Shown piece after piece: positions 51,596 through 61,941 of a stretch of DNA of 64,000 bases. Position 1 is the stretch's first letter, and each line of letters opens with the position of its first letter. Below the pieces are notes generated by a model, which had not been told where the DNA came from, ran no database searches, and saw nothing but the letters and a program-made list of their open reading frames with translations. Origin of the DNA: Sphingopyxis bauzanensis. GTDB taxonomy: Bacteria; Pseudomonadota; Alphaproteobacteria; Sphingomonadales; Sphingomonadaceae. The position numbers and the translations under genes were made by a program. The stretch spans positions 310,001 through 374,000 of the forward strand of contig NZ_NISK01000004.1 of assembly GCF_002205675.1 (NCBI RefSeq), written 5' to 3'.

Positions 51596-52231
51596 TCAGC
51601 GTCCCAGCTTGCTCGCCATGCCCATGATGTCGTCGAGCGGATTGCCGTCGCCGTTCAGGTCGAGCATGTTGGCAAGGCCGCCCAGCCCGCCGCCGGCCGC
51701 CGCCGGTGCTGCGCCGCCGCCGACTGCGCCGCCCAGCACATTACCGAGCATCCCGCCGAGGCCGCCACTGCCGCCCGAACCACCGAGCACGCCGCCGATC
51801 AGGTCACCCAGACCGCCGCCGCCCTGCGCCTGGCCGCTCTGCTTGGCCATATAGCCCGCGACCATCATCGCGAGGATCGGCAGCATTTTTTTGAGCAACC
51901 CCGAATCGAGCCCTGACTGGGTCGCCGCCTGTCCGGCGACGGTGCGGCTGACGTCCTTCGATCCGAAAATCTGGCCGAGCACCTCGTTGCCGGGTGCCAC
52001 CGGGGTCGGCTGCGATCCCAGCACCGAATCGAGCAGACCGCCACCGCCAAGCTGGCCGAGCAGCCCGCCCAGCCCTTCGATCCCGCCCGATTGCGCCTGT
52101 TTCTTGAACCCGCCCAGGATCGCGGGCAGCAGCGCCTCGGCGCCCTGCTTGGCCATGGCGGGTGGAATGCCCAGGTCTTTTGCCATCGATTCGATGCCGC
52201 CGGCCTGCGCCAAAATGTCGGTCAGGTTCAT
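51596..52231 (-). CDS. DUF937 protein (Gly-rich)
   Basis: The 211-residue protein starts MNLTDILAQAGGIESMAKDLGIPPAMAKQGAEALLPAILGGFKKQAQ, the DUF937 N-terminal helical repeat. A long Gly-rich linker (SGGIEGLGGLLGQLGGGGLLD, QGGGGLGDLIGGVLGGSGGSGG) follows, and the end NMLDLNGDGNPLDDIMGMASKLGR has an EF-hand-like DxNxDGNPLDD loop that may bind calcium. The function of the family is unknown. Confidence 0.85.
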   Translation of the reverse strand: MNLTDILAQAGGIESMAKDLGIPPAMAKQGAEALLPAILGGFKKQAQSGGIEGLGGLLGQLGGGGLLDSVLGSQPTPVAPGNEVLGQIFGSKDVSRTVAGQAATQSGLDSGLLKKMLPILAMMVAGYMAKQSGQAQGGGGLGDLIGGVLGGSGGSGGLGGMLGNVLGGAVGGGAAPAAAGGGLGGLANMLDLNGDGNPLDDIMGMASKLGR

Positions 52232-52407
52232 GTCGCTAATCTCCCACTCCGGCGCAGATCGGACTACGCCCACCCGCGTGACTATAACAGTGCGGGCGCG
52301 GAGGACGAGTCGTTCATTTGGCTGTCATTTTCAGATGCATAGTCCTAGCCTGCGAACAACCGACTCACCCTTTCCGGGTTGGGCCGCGCCGTAGTGGGAG
52401 TAAAATC

Positions 52408-52806
52408 ATGGGCATTTTCAGTAGCATCAAAGACGCGATTTTCGGCAAGAAGGCGGTCGCGGCAGAGCCCGCACCGGCAGCGCCGAACCCGGTCGGCAGC
52501 GCGCTCGACGCCGCGACCAGCGCGATGGCGGCCGCCGCCACGGCTCCGCCTGCCGAAGTCGATGTCGACGCGATCCTGACCGCCGAAGCGGCGGGCAAAG
52601 ACCTCAACTGGCGCACCTCGATCGTCGACCTTATGAAACTGCTCGGTATCGATTCGAGCCTTGCCAACCGCAAGGAGCTGGCGACCGAACTCGGCTATAC
52701 TGGCGAGCTCGACGGCAGCGCCGAGATGAACATCTGGCTGCACAAGGCGGTGATGCGCGAACTCGCCGCGAACGGCGGCAAGGTGCCCGCCGACCTGACC
52801 GACTGA
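52408..52806 (+). CDS. DUF3597 protein
   Basis: The 132-residue protein begins with an amphipathic MGIFSSIKDAIFGKK, has an Ala/Pro linker, and then the DUF3597 domain VDVDAILTAEAAGKDLNWRTSIVDLMKLLGIDSSLANRKELATELGYTGELDGSAEMNIWLHKAVMRELAANGGKVP. Structures in this family are small LysM-unrelated helical domains of unknown function. It is divergent from the DUF937 gene. Confidence 0.88.
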   Translation: MGIFSSIKDAIFGKKAVAAEPAPAAPNPVGSALDAATSAMAAAATAPPAEVDVDAILTAEAAGKDLNWRTSIVDLMKLLGIDSSLANRKELATELGYTGELDGSAEMNIWLHKAVMRELAANGGKVPADLTD

Positions 52807-52810
52807 CATC

Positions 52811-52925
52811 GTCGATCCTCCCTGTAGCGAAGCCATGAGGAGGTGGCAGCCCTCAGGGCTGACGGAGGGGCCATGAAGCGTCGTCGCTGCCCCTCCACCA
52901 TCCTTCGGATGTCCCCCTCCCCACG
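52811..52925. repeat. Composite hairpin repeat before the DUF885 gene
   Basis: It holds AGCCCT/AGGGCT arms at 52848-52860 and GGAGGGGC (52864) with GCCCCTCC (52889), followed by TCCCCCTCCCC. Similar GC-rich pyrimidine/purine palindromes appear at 9282 and 11603. It fills the gap between the DUF3597 gene and the next. Confidence 0.5.
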
Positions 52926-53019
52926 GCCTCGCCGCAGGGCGGATATGGTTCCCATTGACCGTAACGCCGCGCCGCTTAGACAGGTTTCAGAAGAAACAAA
53001 GTCGCAAGGGAGCCGCCGC

Positions 53020-54903
53020 GTGCATCAGAACCTGTCCACCCCGTTCACCCGCCGCCAAACGATGGCCACGCTCGGTACCGGCGCGGCGAGCCTTGCGCTG
53101 ACCGCGTGCAGCCGCGGGCCAGCAGGGATCGCAGCCCTGTCGTCAGCCACTGCTACGCCGCAGGCCGCTGCCGAGGCGCTGCTAGCGTCGATCGCCGACA
53201 ATCTGCTCGCGCTGTCGCCCGAGGGCGCGACCTCGCTCGGCATCGATACCGGCGCACGCGCCGCCGAGCGCGGCAAGCTGTCCGACCGCTCGGCCGCCGG
53301 ACAACAAGCCGTCGCAAACACGCTGAAGGCCGACGTCGCACGCGTCCGCACCTTTACGGAAGCGGGCGGCGTCGACCGCATCGATCACAAGACGCGCACC
53401 AGCCTGGCGGTTGTCGAGAGCGCCTATGGCGTCGCGCTCGACGGCTTCGCCCTGCCCTATGGCGATGTCGCGGTCGGCGGCTGGCGCAACACGCCCTATG
53501 TCGTGATCCAGAATGTCGGCGCCTATCTCGACGTGCCCCGCCTGCTGACCAGCGACCAGCCGGTGAAAACGAGCGCCGATGCTGAGGCCTATCTGGCGCG
53601 ACTTGGGGCATTTGCCGGCGTCCTCGATGGCGAAACCGAGCGGCTCAAGGCGGGGGGCGCACAGGGAATGATCGCCCCCGCCTTCCTGATCGACAAGGCG
53701 CTGCCGCAGATCGAGGCAACGCTGGCCGACGCCCGCGGCGGCGGCAGTCTGGCCGACGCGCTGGCGACGAAAGCGCGCGACGCGGGGCTGGCGGGCGACT
53801 GGGGCGCCCGTGCGGGCGCCATTGCCCGCGGTCCGGTCAGCGCGGCGCTCGCACGCCAGATCGCCGAACTGAAGACACAGCGCCCCCGCGCCACGATGGA
53901 CGCAGGGATGTGGGCGCGGCCCGGCGGCGACGAATGGTATGCGTGGGGCCTGCGCGCCAGCACCACAACGCGGATGACCCCTGACGAAATCCACCGCATG
54001 GGGCGCGCGGAACTGGCCGAGTTGCAGGGACAGATGGACCCGATCCTGAAGCGGCTTGGCTATACGCAGGGGTCGGTCGGCGACCGGATGAACGCGCTGG
54101 CCAAGGATCCGCGCTTCCAGTTTCCGAACAATGACACGGGCCGCGCGGAGATCATGGCCTATATCCAGACCTGGCTCGGCAAGATCCGCGCTGAAATGCC
54201 GCGCGCCTTTCGCACCCTGGTCCGCGGCAATGTCGAGGTGAAACGACTGCCGCTGGCCGAGGAACCGGGCGCGCCTGCGGCCTATGGCGGCGCCGGGTCG
54301 ATCGACGGCAGCATTCCCGGCAAATTCTGGATAAACCTGCACACCACCGACCTGCACAGCAAATATTCGCTGCCCGACCTGACCTTTCACGAGGCGATCC
54401 CGGGGCATGTGTGGCAGGGCGAATATGCCAACCAGATGCCGCTGATCCGCACGATGCTGGCGTTCAATGCCTATTCTGAAGGGTGGGCGCTGTATGCCGA
54501 GCAGCTTGCCGACGAGCTCGGCCTCTTCGATGATTTCGAGGTCGGGCGGCTCGGTTACCTCCAGTCACTCGCCTTCCGCGCCTGCCGCCTTGTCGTCGAC
54601 ACCGGCCTGCATGCGAAACGCTGGACGCGCGAGCAGGGAGTCGAGTTTTTCGTCAAGGAAAACGGCTCGAACCCGCTCGAGGTCGCGAGCGAGGTCGATC
54701 GTTATTGCAGCTGGGCCGGGCAAGCATGTGGATACAAGGTCGGCCACAGCGAGATCGTCCGCCAGCGCGGGCTGGCGCAGGCGGCGCTGGGGACGAAATA
54801 TGACCTGCGCGATTTCAACAATGTCGTCGTCGAGGGCGGCAATGTGCCGCTCGACGTGCTGGCGCAGAATGTTGCCGCCTATGTGGCGGAGAATAAGGGC
54901 TGA
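53020..54903 (+). CDS. DUF885-family lipoprotein, putative metallopeptidase
   Basis: The 627-residue protein starts at GTG 53020, with AAGGGAG seven bases upstream. The N-terminus TPFTRRQTMATLGTGAASLALTACSRG combines a twin-arginine motif with a lipobox (LTAC), so it is probably exported folded and lipidated. The catalytic-looking motif is LTFHEAIPGHVWQ (HExxxxH type) with NAYSEGWALYAEQLADELG downstream, both typical of DUF885. The family is related to carboxypeptidase Taq-like gluzincins. The substrate is unknown. Confidence 0.88.
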   Translation: MHQNLSTPFTRRQTMATLGTGAASLALTACSRGPAGIAALSSATATPQAAAEALLASIADNLLALSPEGATSLGIDTGARAAERGKLSDRSAAGQQAVANTLKADVARVRTFTEAGGVDRIDHKTRTSLAVVESAYGVALDGFALPYGDVAVGGWRNTPYVVIQNVGAYLDVPRLLTSDQPVKTSADAEAYLARLGAFAGVLDGETERLKAGGAQGMIAPAFLIDKALPQIEATLADARGGGSLADALATKARDAGLAGDWGARAGAIARGPVSAALARQIAELKTQRPRATMDAGMWARPGGDEWYAWGLRASTTTRMTPDEIHRMGRAELAELQGQMDPILKRLGYTQGSVGDRMNALAKDPRFQFPNNDTGRAEIMAYIQTWLGKIRAEMPRAFRTLVRGNVEVKRLPLAEEPGAPAAYGGAGSIDGSIPGKFWINLHTTDLHSKYSLPDLTFHEAIPGHVWQGEYANQMPLIRTMLAFNAYSEGWALYAEQLADELGLFDDFEVGRLGYLQSLAFRACRLVVDTGLHAKRWTREQGVEFFVKENGSNPLEVASEVDRYCSWAGQACGYKVGHSEIVRQRGLAQAALGTKYDLRDFNNVVVEGGNVPLDVLAQNVAAYVAENKG

Positions 54904-55838
54904 TGCGGTGGCGGATCGCCTTGTCGACACTAGGTGCGGCGCTGCTAGCGAGCAGCGGCGGCCATGCCGCGGACGCCCCGGCCCCGGGAAGCGCACGCGT
55001 CGCGATCGTGACGTCGGACGTCGATCGCTTCTATGCCTTGTACGACGACCCAGCGATCGCCGCGCAGCCCGATGTGCTGGCGACGCGCTACCTCGCCGAT
55101 GCGTCACCGGGGCTGATCGAGTTCATGGCGATGCGCCGGATCACGCCCGAACGCGTGGCAAAGGCCCTGCGCGAGAAGCCCGATCTTTATCGCGACGCGC
55201 GGGGTTGCGCCAAAACGCTCGGCAATGTCCGGGGCCGACTGACCGCCGCGACCGATCGGCTGGCGGAACTCTATCCGCCGGCGATTTTTCCGCCGATCAC
55301 CATCGCAATGAGCCGCGGCACGCCTGTCGCGGCGGCGGATGGCAAGGGGTTGTACGTCTCGCTTGAAGCGCTATGCGCGGCGAAATTCTTCGAAGCCGAT
55401 GACGAAGACCGGTTCGTCCATGTCATCGCGCACGAATATGTCCATGCCCAGCAACCGCTCGCGCAGGTCGAAAGCGATAGCGACAGCGTGCTCCACGCCT
55501 CGCTCGTCGAGGGCGCCGCCGAATTTGTTGCCGAACAGATCGGCGGTTGGGTCGCTTACACCCATCTGCACCGCTGGGCTGCGGGGCGCGAGGCCGCGGT
55601 CGAACGCGATTTTTCGGCGGAAAAGGACGGCAAGGCGAATGATTCGCGCTGGGTTTACAACCAGCTCGGCACCCCGGATTGGCCGGGAGACCTAGGCTAT
55701 TGGGTCGGCTACCGGATCGTCAAAAGCTATTACAGCCGCGCGCCCGACAAGGCGGCGGCGCTCAAGGCGATCATCGAAATGCGCGATCCAGCCGCTTTCC
55801 TCGCGGCAAGCGGCTGGACGCCGGGAATGAAGCTTTAG
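54903..55838 (+). CDS. Predicted secreted zinc protease (HEYVH motif)
   Basis: The 311-residue protein has a signal peptide (MRWRIALSTLGAALLASSGGHA). The motif VIAHEYVHAQQ is an HExxH zinc site and VEGAAEFVAEQIGG some 30 residues later offers the Glu ligand, as in DUF2268-like proteases. Its ATG overlaps the TGA of the DUF885 gene by one base, so the two exported hydrolases are coupled. It has a C-terminal DLGYWVGYRIVKSYYSRAPDK helix. Confidence 0.82.
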   Translation: MRWRIALSTLGAALLASSGGHAADAPAPGSARVAIVTSDVDRFYALYDDPAIAAQPDVLATRYLADASPGLIEFMAMRRITPERVAKALREKPDLYRDARGCAKTLGNVRGRLTAATDRLAELYPPAIFPPITIAMSRGTPVAAADGKGLYVSLEALCAAKFFEADDEDRFVHVIAHEYVHAQQPLAQVESDSDSVLHASLVEGAAEFVAEQIGGWVAYTHLHRWAAGREAAVERDFSAEKDGKANDSRWVYNQLGTPDWPGDLGYWVGYRIVKSYYSRAPDKAAALKAIIEMRDPAAFLAASGWTPGMKL

Positions 55839-56284
55839 GCGGGGAGCGGCGCGAGGTCGGGGTCAACGAACCGCCGCCGCGCCGCGATCGAAAACAGCAG
55901 ATCGCGGCTGTAGAAGCGCAGCGGCCAGTCCCGCCTTCCGACATCGGACCGCAACATTGCGTTGACGCGCGCCGCCAGTTCGGTCTCCTCCGTCTCCGAC
56001 AGGAACAATCGCACCCCCGCGACATACGCGCGCGTGATGCTGTCATGATAACCCTGCGTGTCGTCGTTGACCCCGCCGACGCTCTCGTTGAAGCGGCCGA
56101 TGATGGTGCCGATCTGGGCATCGACATCGATGTCGGTCCGCTCGCTGAGCAGCCACAGGCACGCGCCCAGATGCGCCTCGTGCGTCCACGCTTCGCGCGG
56201 CAGGGTACAGGCGAGCAGGCTTTCGCCCAGCGCGCGGATGTCGGTGTCGCGCTCGAACAGGCGCGGTGAATAGTCGGTGGTCAT
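55835..56284 (-). CDS. Conserved hypothetical protein with a WTHEAHL motif
   Basis: The 149-residue protein (ATG 56284, preceded by GGAAGGA) has no signal or membrane segment. The central CTLPREAWTHEAHLGACLWLL is a distinctive His-rich helix, and NDDTQGYHDSITRAYVAGVRLFL adds another conserved His. The pattern resembles a small family of uncharacterised proteins with paired His, which might bind a metal, but I cannot name a function. It converges with the protease gene, overlapping by 4 bp. Confidence 0.65.
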   Translation of the reverse strand: MTTDYSPRLFERDTDIRALGESLLACTLPREAWTHEAHLGACLWLLSERTDIDVDAQIGTIIGRFNESVGGVNDDTQGYHDSITRAYVAGVRLFLSETEETELAARVNAMLRSDVGRRDWPLRFYSRDLLFSIAARRRFVDPDLAPLPA

Positions 56285-56334
56285 TTGGTCCGGTCCTTCC
56301 GGGTGATTGAGCACCCGGAAGTTTTCCGGGCAAG

Positions 56335-57936
56335 TTACGCGGCGACCGCGGCCTGCGGTGCCGCCTGGCGGACGCCTTCGTCGACATGGTCCGCAAATTG
56401 CGCGAAATTGTCGATGAATTGGCCGACCAGCACCTGCGCGGTGCGATCATAGGCGGCCTTGTCGGCCCACGCCTCACGCGGGTCGAGCAGCGCGCTGTCG
56501 ACCCCCGGCACCGCGACCGGAACCATGAAGCCAAAGTTCGGATCCTTGCGGAATTCGGCGTCGTTGAGGCTGCCCTCGATCGCGGCGTTGAGCAGCGCAC
56601 GGGTCGCCTTGATCGGCATCCGCTTGATGCCGTCCATCGTCGCCATGCCGCCGGTCCAGCCGGTGTTGACCAGCCAGCACTGGACGCCGCCCTTGGCGAT
56701 GCGTTCCTTCAGCAGATTGCCGTACACCGACGGATGACGCGGCATGAACGGCGCACCGAAGCAGGTCGAGAAGGTCGCCTCGGGCTCGGTCACGCCGATT
56801 TCGGTCCCGGCCACGCGCGCGGTGTAGCCCGACAGGAAGTGATACATCGCCTGATCGGGAGTCAGCTTCGCGATCGGGGGTAGCACGCCATAGGCATCGG
56901 CGGTCAGCATGATGATATTCTGCGGCACCGGACCCATATTCTGTTCCGACGTGTTCGGAATGAAGTCGATCGGGTACGAACCGCGGCTGTTCTCGGCGAG
57001 GCTGGCATCGTCGAAATCGAGCTCGCGCGTGACCGGGTCGATCACGACATTTTCCAACACAGTGCCGAAACGCTTCGTCGTCGCGAAAATCTCGGGCTCG
57101 GCCTCGGGCGACAGGCGGATCATCTTGGCATAACAGCCGCCTTCGAAGTTGAAGACCGCGGTGTCCGACCAGCCATGCTCGTCATCACCGATCAGCGTGC
57201 GCGACGCATCGGCCGACAGCGTCGTCTTGCCGGTACCCGACAAGCCGAAGAATACCGCGGTGTCGCCGTTCGGACCCATATTCGCCGAGCAATGCATCGG
57301 CATCACGCCTTTTACAGGGAGCAGATAGTTGAGGATGCCGAACACCGACTTCTTCATTTCGCCGGCATAAGCGGTGCCGCCGATCAGCACGAGCTTTTCG
57401 GTGAAGTTCACCGCAACCACGGTTTCGGTGCGCGTGCCGTGCTTCGCCGGATCGGCGCGGAAGCTCGGCAGGTCGATGATCGTATATTCGGCCGCGAACG
57501 CCGCCAGCTCCGCGGCACTCGGGCGGACGAGCAAGGTGCGGATGAACTGGCTGTGCCAGGCGAATTCGGTGACGACCTGCACCGCGACGCGGTGCTCGGG
57601 CTGCGAACCGCCGAACAGCTGCTGGCGGAACAGTCGCGGGCGCGCCGCCATGTGCGCGAAGAAATCGGCTTTGAGCGCGGCGAAATGATCGGGGGTCATC
57701 GGGACGTTGGTCTTGCCCCACCAGATGGTGCCTGCCGTCTCGTCGTCCTGGACGATGAACTTGTCTTTCGCCGACCGGCCGGTGTGCTTGCCGGTTTCGA
57801 CGACCAACGGGCCATCCTTGGCGAGCAGGCCTTCGCCGTGCCGAATGGCATCCTCGATCAGCGCCGAGGTACCCCAGTTTTCGGCGACCTCCGCCTGCGT
57901 TTCGACGGTCTGATTGCCGATCGCCACCTGTGTCAT
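56335..57936 (-). CDS. pckA: Phosphoenolpyruvate carboxykinase (ATP)
   Basis: The 533-residue enzyme converts oxaloacetate to phosphoenolpyruvate in gluconeogenesis. The kinase-1a motif is [16 protein letters not shown], with MHCSANMG and [10 protein letters not shown]. Length and motifs are typical. In alphaproteobacteria pckA is usually divergent from or beside chvI, as here, and is often under ChvI control. Confidence 0.97.
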   Translation of the reverse strand: MTQVAIGNQTVETQAEVAENWGTSALIEDAIRHGEGLLAKDGPLVVETGKHTGRSAKDKFIVQDDETAGTIWWGKTNVPMTPDHFAALKADFFAHMAARPRLFRQQLFGGSQPEHRVAVQVVTEFAWHSQFIRTLLVRPSAAELAAFAAEYTIIDLPSFRADPAKHGTRTETVVAVNFTEKLVLIGGTAYAGEMKKSVFGILNYLLPVKGVMPMHCSANMGPNGDTAVFFGLSGTGKTTLSADASRTLIGDDEHGWSDTAVFNFEGGCYAKMIRLSPEAEPEIFATTKRFGTVLENVVIDPVTRELDFDDASLAENSRGSYPIDFIPNTSEQNMGPVPQNIIMLTADAYGVLPPIAKLTPDQAMYHFLSGYTARVAGTEIGVTEPEATFSTCFGAPFMPRHPSVYGNLLKERIAKGGVQCWLVNTGWTGGMATMDGIKRMPIKATRALLNAAIEGSLNDAEFRKDPNFGFMVPVAVPGVDSALLDPREAWADKAAYDRTAQVLVGQFIDNFAQFADHVDEGVRQAAPQAAVAA

Positions 57937-58182
57937 CGTTCAAGCCTTTCCCATGTCCGTCGGCCCCGATTGCATAGGTATGCAGAGGATGCCGCGCATA
58001 AGGGCAGGCCCGCATTACCATGGGTGCCGACGTGACGCCGATTCCGTAAATTAAGGGTCGCGTTAGCGAGGATGCCGGACGAGGTCAAAAGATTCCCGCG
58101 CGCGCCCGTGCCGTTCTGTGACGGTTGTCGGTCGCGGCGGGATAGGCTAGCTCTGCACCCGGCCCCGCCCAACGGAAAGAGC

Positions 58183-58893
58183 ATGACGGCAACAATCGCG
58201 CTGGTCGACGACGACCGCAACATCCTGCAATCGCTCTCCATCGCGCTCCAGGCCGAGGGGTTTGTAACGCGCGTCTATTCGGATGGCGAGGCGGCGCTGA
58301 AGCCGCTGCTCGACAATCCCCCCGACCTCGCCGTGTTCGACATCAAGATGCCGCGCATGGACGGGCTCGAACTGCTCCGCCGCCTGCGCGAAAAAAGCCA
58401 GCTTCCCGTTATCTTCCTGACCAGCAAGGACGACGAGATCGACGAGGCGCTGGGGCTGGCGATGGGCGCCGACGACTATATCGCCAAACCCTTTTCCCAG
58501 CGCTTAGTGATCGCGCGCATCCGGGCGATCCTGCGCCGCGTCGAGCTGAACCAGAATGCGCCCGCAGCTGACGACGAGCCGGTGGCCGAGCCGATCACCC
58601 GCGGGCGGCTGAGCATGGACCCAGCGCGGCACAAGGTCGCGTGGGACGGCAAGGGTGTGACCTTGACCGTCACCGAATTCCTGATCCTCGAAACGCTCGC
58701 CGCACGCCCCGGCATCGTGCGCAGCCGCAACCAGTTGATGGACGCCGCCTATCAGGACGATGTCTATATCGACGACCGCACGATCGACAGCCACATCAAA
58801 CGCCTGCGCCGCAAGTTTCGCGAGGTCGATCCCGAATTCGACGCGATCGCGACCCTCTATGGTGCGGGGTATCGTTTTGCCGACGACAGTTGA
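58183..58893 (+). CDS. chvI: ChvI-type OmpR-family response regulator
   Basis: The 236-residue regulator has a receiver domain ([14 protein letters not shown], phosphoacceptor Asp in [17 protein letters not shown] lysine) and an OmpR-type winged helix ending in [32 protein letters not shown] 58183 follows GGAAAGAG. It is followed by its kinase chvG, overlapping, and faces pckA. The pair controls acid and envelope responses in other alphaproteobacteria. Confidence 0.93.
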   Translation: MTATIALVDDDRNILQSLSIALQAEGFVTRVYSDGEAALKPLLDNPPDLAVFDIKMPRMDGLELLRRLREKSQLPVIFLTSKDDEIDEALGLAMGADDYIAKPFSQRLVIARIRAILRRVELNQNAPAADDEPVAEPITRGRLSMDPARHKVAWDGKGVTLTVTEFLILETLAARPGIVRSRNQLMDAAYQDDVYIDDRTIDSHIKRLRRKFREVDPEFDAIATLYGAGYRFADDS

Positions 58894-60490
58894 CACCCTC
58901 AAACCCGACGCGAGCATCGCCGAGCAGGAGGAATCGCCGCTCGTCTGGTCGGCGCGATGGTCGCTTACGACGCGCATCCTCGCGGTCAATATCCTCGCGG
59001 TCGCGCTGCTCGCGGGCGGCTTTTATTATCTCGACACCTATCGCAGCCGCCTCGTCGATACGCGCATCGAGGTGATGACGGACCAGCTCGCGCTCCTCGA
59101 TAGCGCGCTCGAGGCCGCACGCCCCGACCAGCGCGACCGGCTGATCGCCGAATTCACGGCGGCGACCGAATCGCGCCTGCGTTTCTATGCTGCCGACGGT
59201 CGGCTGCTTTCGGACAGCTTTGCGACCGGCCCCGCGACCTATACGCTCCGCGATCCCAATTTGCAGGCGTGGCAGCGCGACGCTGCGCGCGCGATGGACC
59301 GCGGCATCGACTGGATCGTCGGCGCGCCGTCCTATCCCGACTTTCGCGAACCCGCGATCGACCGCGCTGCGGCATGGCCTGAAGTCATTGAGGCGCAACA
59401 ACGTGGCAAGGTAGCGGCACGCTTCCGCTACGCACCCGAACGGACCCCGCTGCTGAGCGCCGCGGCCTTGCTCGATCTGGACACGCAACAGGTCATGTTG
59501 ATGACGCTCAACGCCCGCGACATCACGCGTACCGTGCGCGCTGAACGATTCCGCCTGGCCGTGGTCGTCGCGATGGTCCTTATCACCTCGATCCTGCTGT
59601 CGCTGTTCCTCGCCCGCACGATCGTCCAGCCGCTGCGCCGTCTGGCCCGCGCAGCGGTGCGCGTGCGTCTGGGCCGGGCGCGCGAGGTCGTTGTCCCGCG
59701 CCTGCCAAGCCGCCGCGACGAGATCGGCACGTTGGCGCGCGCGCTGTCGGACATGACGCAGGCATTGCGGCAGCGGATCGACGCAGGCGAACATTTCGCC
59801 GCCGACGTCACCCACGAACTCAAGAACCCGATAGCGTCGGTGCGGTCGGCAATCGAGGGATTGGGGCGCGTCGGCAATCACGAGCAGCGCGCACAATTGC
59901 TGGCGATCGCCGACGAGGATGTGCGGCGACTCGACCGGTTGGTCAACGACATTAGCGAGGCGAGCCGCGTCGATGCCCAATTGTCGCGCACCCTGTTCGA
60001 ACCGATCGACGTCGGGATGATGATCGAATCGATGCTCGCCGCGCGCCAGGCGCGCATCGACGCCGACATGCCGCACCCGCGCCTCGCCTTTGCCCGCCCG
60101 CGCAAAGGCACGACATTGGTGATGGGCGACGGTCACCGGCTGGAACGCGCCATCGACAATGTGATCGACAATGCGATCAGCTTCTCGCCAGCAGCGGGGC
60201 TGGTCTGTATCGCCGCAACGCGGCTGGGCGACGAGGTGCATGTTCGGGTCGACGACGACGGCCCGGGGATCGAACCTGCCCAGCGCGAGGCGATTTTCCG
60301 CCGCTTTCACAGCGAACGTCCCCCGGGCGAGGCCTTTGGTCGCCACAGCGGACTGGGTCTCGCAATCGCCCGCACAATCATCGAGGGCCATAACGGCACG
60401 ATCAGCGCCAAGGACCGCGACGACGGCCGATCCGGGGCGAGCCTGCTGATCACGCTGCCCGCACACGAGAATGGTACGACCGACAGTTGA
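58877..60490 (+). CDS. chvG: ChvG-type sensor histidine kinase
   Basis: The product is 537 residues from TTG 58877 (GGGG upstream; ATG 58859 is an alternative), overlapping chvI. It has two membrane helices (about [19 protein letters not shown] and [19 protein letters not shown]) around a periplasmic sensor, HAMP, then HisKA with [20 protein letters not shown] and HATPase with [18 protein letters not shown] and [11 protein letters not shown]. The periplasmic domain has the Chv[12 protein letters not shown] region. Confidence 0.93.
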   Translation: MPTTVDTLKPDASIAEQEESPLVWSARWSLTTRILAVNILAVALLAGGFYYLDTYRSRLVDTRIEVMTDQLALLDSALEAARPDQRDRLIAEFTAATESRLRFYAADGRLLSDSFATGPATYTLRDPNLQAWQRDAARAMDRGIDWIVGAPSYPDFREPAIDRAAAWPEVIEAQQRGKVAARFRYAPERTPLLSAAALLDLDTQQVMLMTLNARDITRTVRAERFRLAVVVAMVLITSILLSLFLARTIVQPLRRLARAAVRVRLGRAREVVVPRLPSRRDEIGTLARALSDMTQALRQRIDAGEHFAADVTHELKNPIASVRSAIEGLGRVGNHEQRAQLLAIADEDVRRLDRLVNDISEASRVDAQLSRTLFEPIDVGMMIESMLAARQARIDADMPHPRLAFARPRKGTTLVMGDGHRLERAIDNVIDNAISFSPAAGLVCIAATRLGDEVHVRVDDDGPGIEPAQREAIFRRFHSERPPGEAFGRHSGLGLAIARTIIEGHNGTISAKDRDDGRSGASLLITLPAHENGTTDS

Positions 60491-60545
60491 GGCCGCGCAG
60501 CCTATCGCCTTGCAGCACCGCCCCGTCGCCGGTAAGCCTGCGCCG

Positions 60546-60992
60546 ATGCTGCCCAGCCGGACCAGACCCGATATCGTCAATATCCACGCGAGCTGCGTCG
60601 CCGCGGGCAGCCGCGGCATTTTGTTGCTTGGCGTGTCGGGACAGGGCAAGTCCGACCTGGCGCTGCGGCTGATCGATCGCGGTGCGCGGCTGGTCGCCGA
60701 CGATCGCTGCGACATCTGGTTCGAACGCGACCGTTTGTGGTGCCGCCCGCCCGCCGAGCTGGCGGGCAAGCTGGAAGTGCGCGGGCTGGGGATCGTCGAG
60801 AAGGCATGGGTCGCGCCGGTGCCGTTGGCAATCGCGGTGCGCCTTGCCGATCGGTATGAACGCATGCCCCCCGAACGCGCGGCCGAAAGGATTGCCGGGC
60901 ACGACTTGCCGTCGGTCACGCTGTCGGCCTTCGAGGGTTCGGCGCCGATCAAGGTCATGCTGGCGCTCGACCGGCTGGCGAACGGGGCATGA
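60546..60992 (+). CDS. hprK: Short HPr kinase/phosphorylase C-terminal domain protein
   Basis: The 148-residue protein (ATG 60546; ATG 60471 inside chvG is an alternative) contains the HprK catalytic domain: NIHASCVAAGSRGILLLGVSGQGKSDLALRLIDRG (Walker A) and LVADDRCDIW, then GKLEVRGLGIV. As in other alphaproteobacteria the N-terminal domain of Firmicute HprK is missing. It phosphorylates HPr on Ser to control the phosphotransfer chain. It overlaps rapZ (ATGA). Confidence 0.92.
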   Translation: MLPSRTRPDIVNIHASCVAAGSRGILLLGVSGQGKSDLALRLIDRGARLVADDRCDIWFERDRLWCRPPAELAGKLEVRGLGIVEKAWVAPVPLAIAVRLADRYERMPPERAAERIAGHDLPSVTLSAFEGSAPIKVMLALDRLANGA

Positions 60993-61927
60993 AGGACGCA
61001 GCCGATCCGCGGCTGCTCTTGGTCACCGGCCTGTCGGGTGCGGGCAAATCGACCGTGCTCAAGGTGCTTGAGGATTTGGGCTGGGAAGTCGTCGACAATC
61101 TGCCGCTCGCGCTGCTCGAAACGCTGATCGACGCGCCGGTGAAGCGCAGCGAGGCTGGGCGTCCGCTGGCTGTCGGGATCGACAGCCGGAGCCGGGGGTT
61201 TCGTCCCGCATTGCTGGTGCAGCGGATCAAGGCGCTGCGCGAGATCGGCGGGCGCGACGTCCAGACGCTGTTCCTCGACTGCGCGGGGGCAGAGCTCGAA
61301 CGCCGCTTTTCCGAAACGCGCCGCCGCCATCCGATGGCCGAGGATCGCCCCGCTGCCGACGGCATCGCGCGCGAGCGCGAGATGATGGAGCCGCTGCGCC
61401 GCTGGGCCGAGCATGTCATCGACACGACCAACTACAGCAGCAACGACTTGCAACAAGAAGTCCGCCAGCGCTTTGGCGATAGCAATCATGATGAGCCGGT
61501 GCTCAACATCCTGAGCTTTGGTTTCGCGCGCGGACTGCCGCGCAATGCCGACCTGGTGTTCGACATGCGTTATCTGCGCAACCCGCATTGGGACGCGAAA
61601 TTGAAACCCGGCACCGGGCTCGATGCCGACGTCGCCGCCTATGTGATGGCCGATCCGGCCTATGAAAACAGCGTCGCCCAGATCGAAAAGCTGATCCTGA
61701 CGTTGCTGCCGCGCTACCGCGTCGAGGGCAAAAGCTATGTGACGATAGCGTTCGGTTGCACCGGCGGCCGCCACCGCTCGGTCCATGTCGCCGCGCGTGT
61801 GGCCCAAAAGCTGCGCGCGTCCGGATATGAGCCAGTGCTCACCCACCGCAACCTTGACTCTGCCCCGCAAGATGGGCTTGAGGGCAAGCCCCCGCCTGCG
61901 CCTTCCGCAGCGACTGGAAAAACATAA
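60989..61927 (+). CDS. rapZ: RNase adapter protein RapZ / YvcJ family
   Basis: The 312-residue protein has Walker A GLSGAGKSTVLKVLEDLGWEVVDNLP, the C-terminal RapZ region ILSFGFARGLPRNADLVFDMRYLRNPHWDAKLKPGTGLD, and the conserved FGCTGGRHRSVHVAA. In enterobacteria it guides RNase E to the small RNA GlmZ; in alphaproteobacteria the role is less clear. Its place between hprK and the EIIA gene ties it to the phosphotransfer system. Confidence 0.93.
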   Translation: MKDAADPRLLLVTGLSGAGKSTVLKVLEDLGWEVVDNLPLALLETLIDAPVKRSEAGRPLAVGIDSRSRGFRPALLVQRIKALREIGGRDVQTLFLDCAGAELERRFSETRRRHPMAEDRPAADGIAREREMMEPLRRWAEHVIDTTNYSSNDLQQEVRQRFGDSNHDEPVLNILSFGFARGLPRNADLVFDMRYLRNPHWDAKLKPGTGLDADVAAYVMADPAYENSVAQIEKLILTLLPRYRVEGKSYVTIAFGCTGGRHRSVHVAARVAQKLRASGYEPVLTHRNLDSAPQDGLEGKPPPAPSAATGKT

Positions 61928-61941
61928 GGGTCTCGCAGTTC

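Noticed and set aside
58796..61870. A 1024-codon open frame on the minus strand opposite chvG, hprK and rapZ
   Set aside because: It is a mirror of well-supported genes on the plus strand in GC-rich DNA, is very rich in Arg/His/Ala, and has no recognisable domain.
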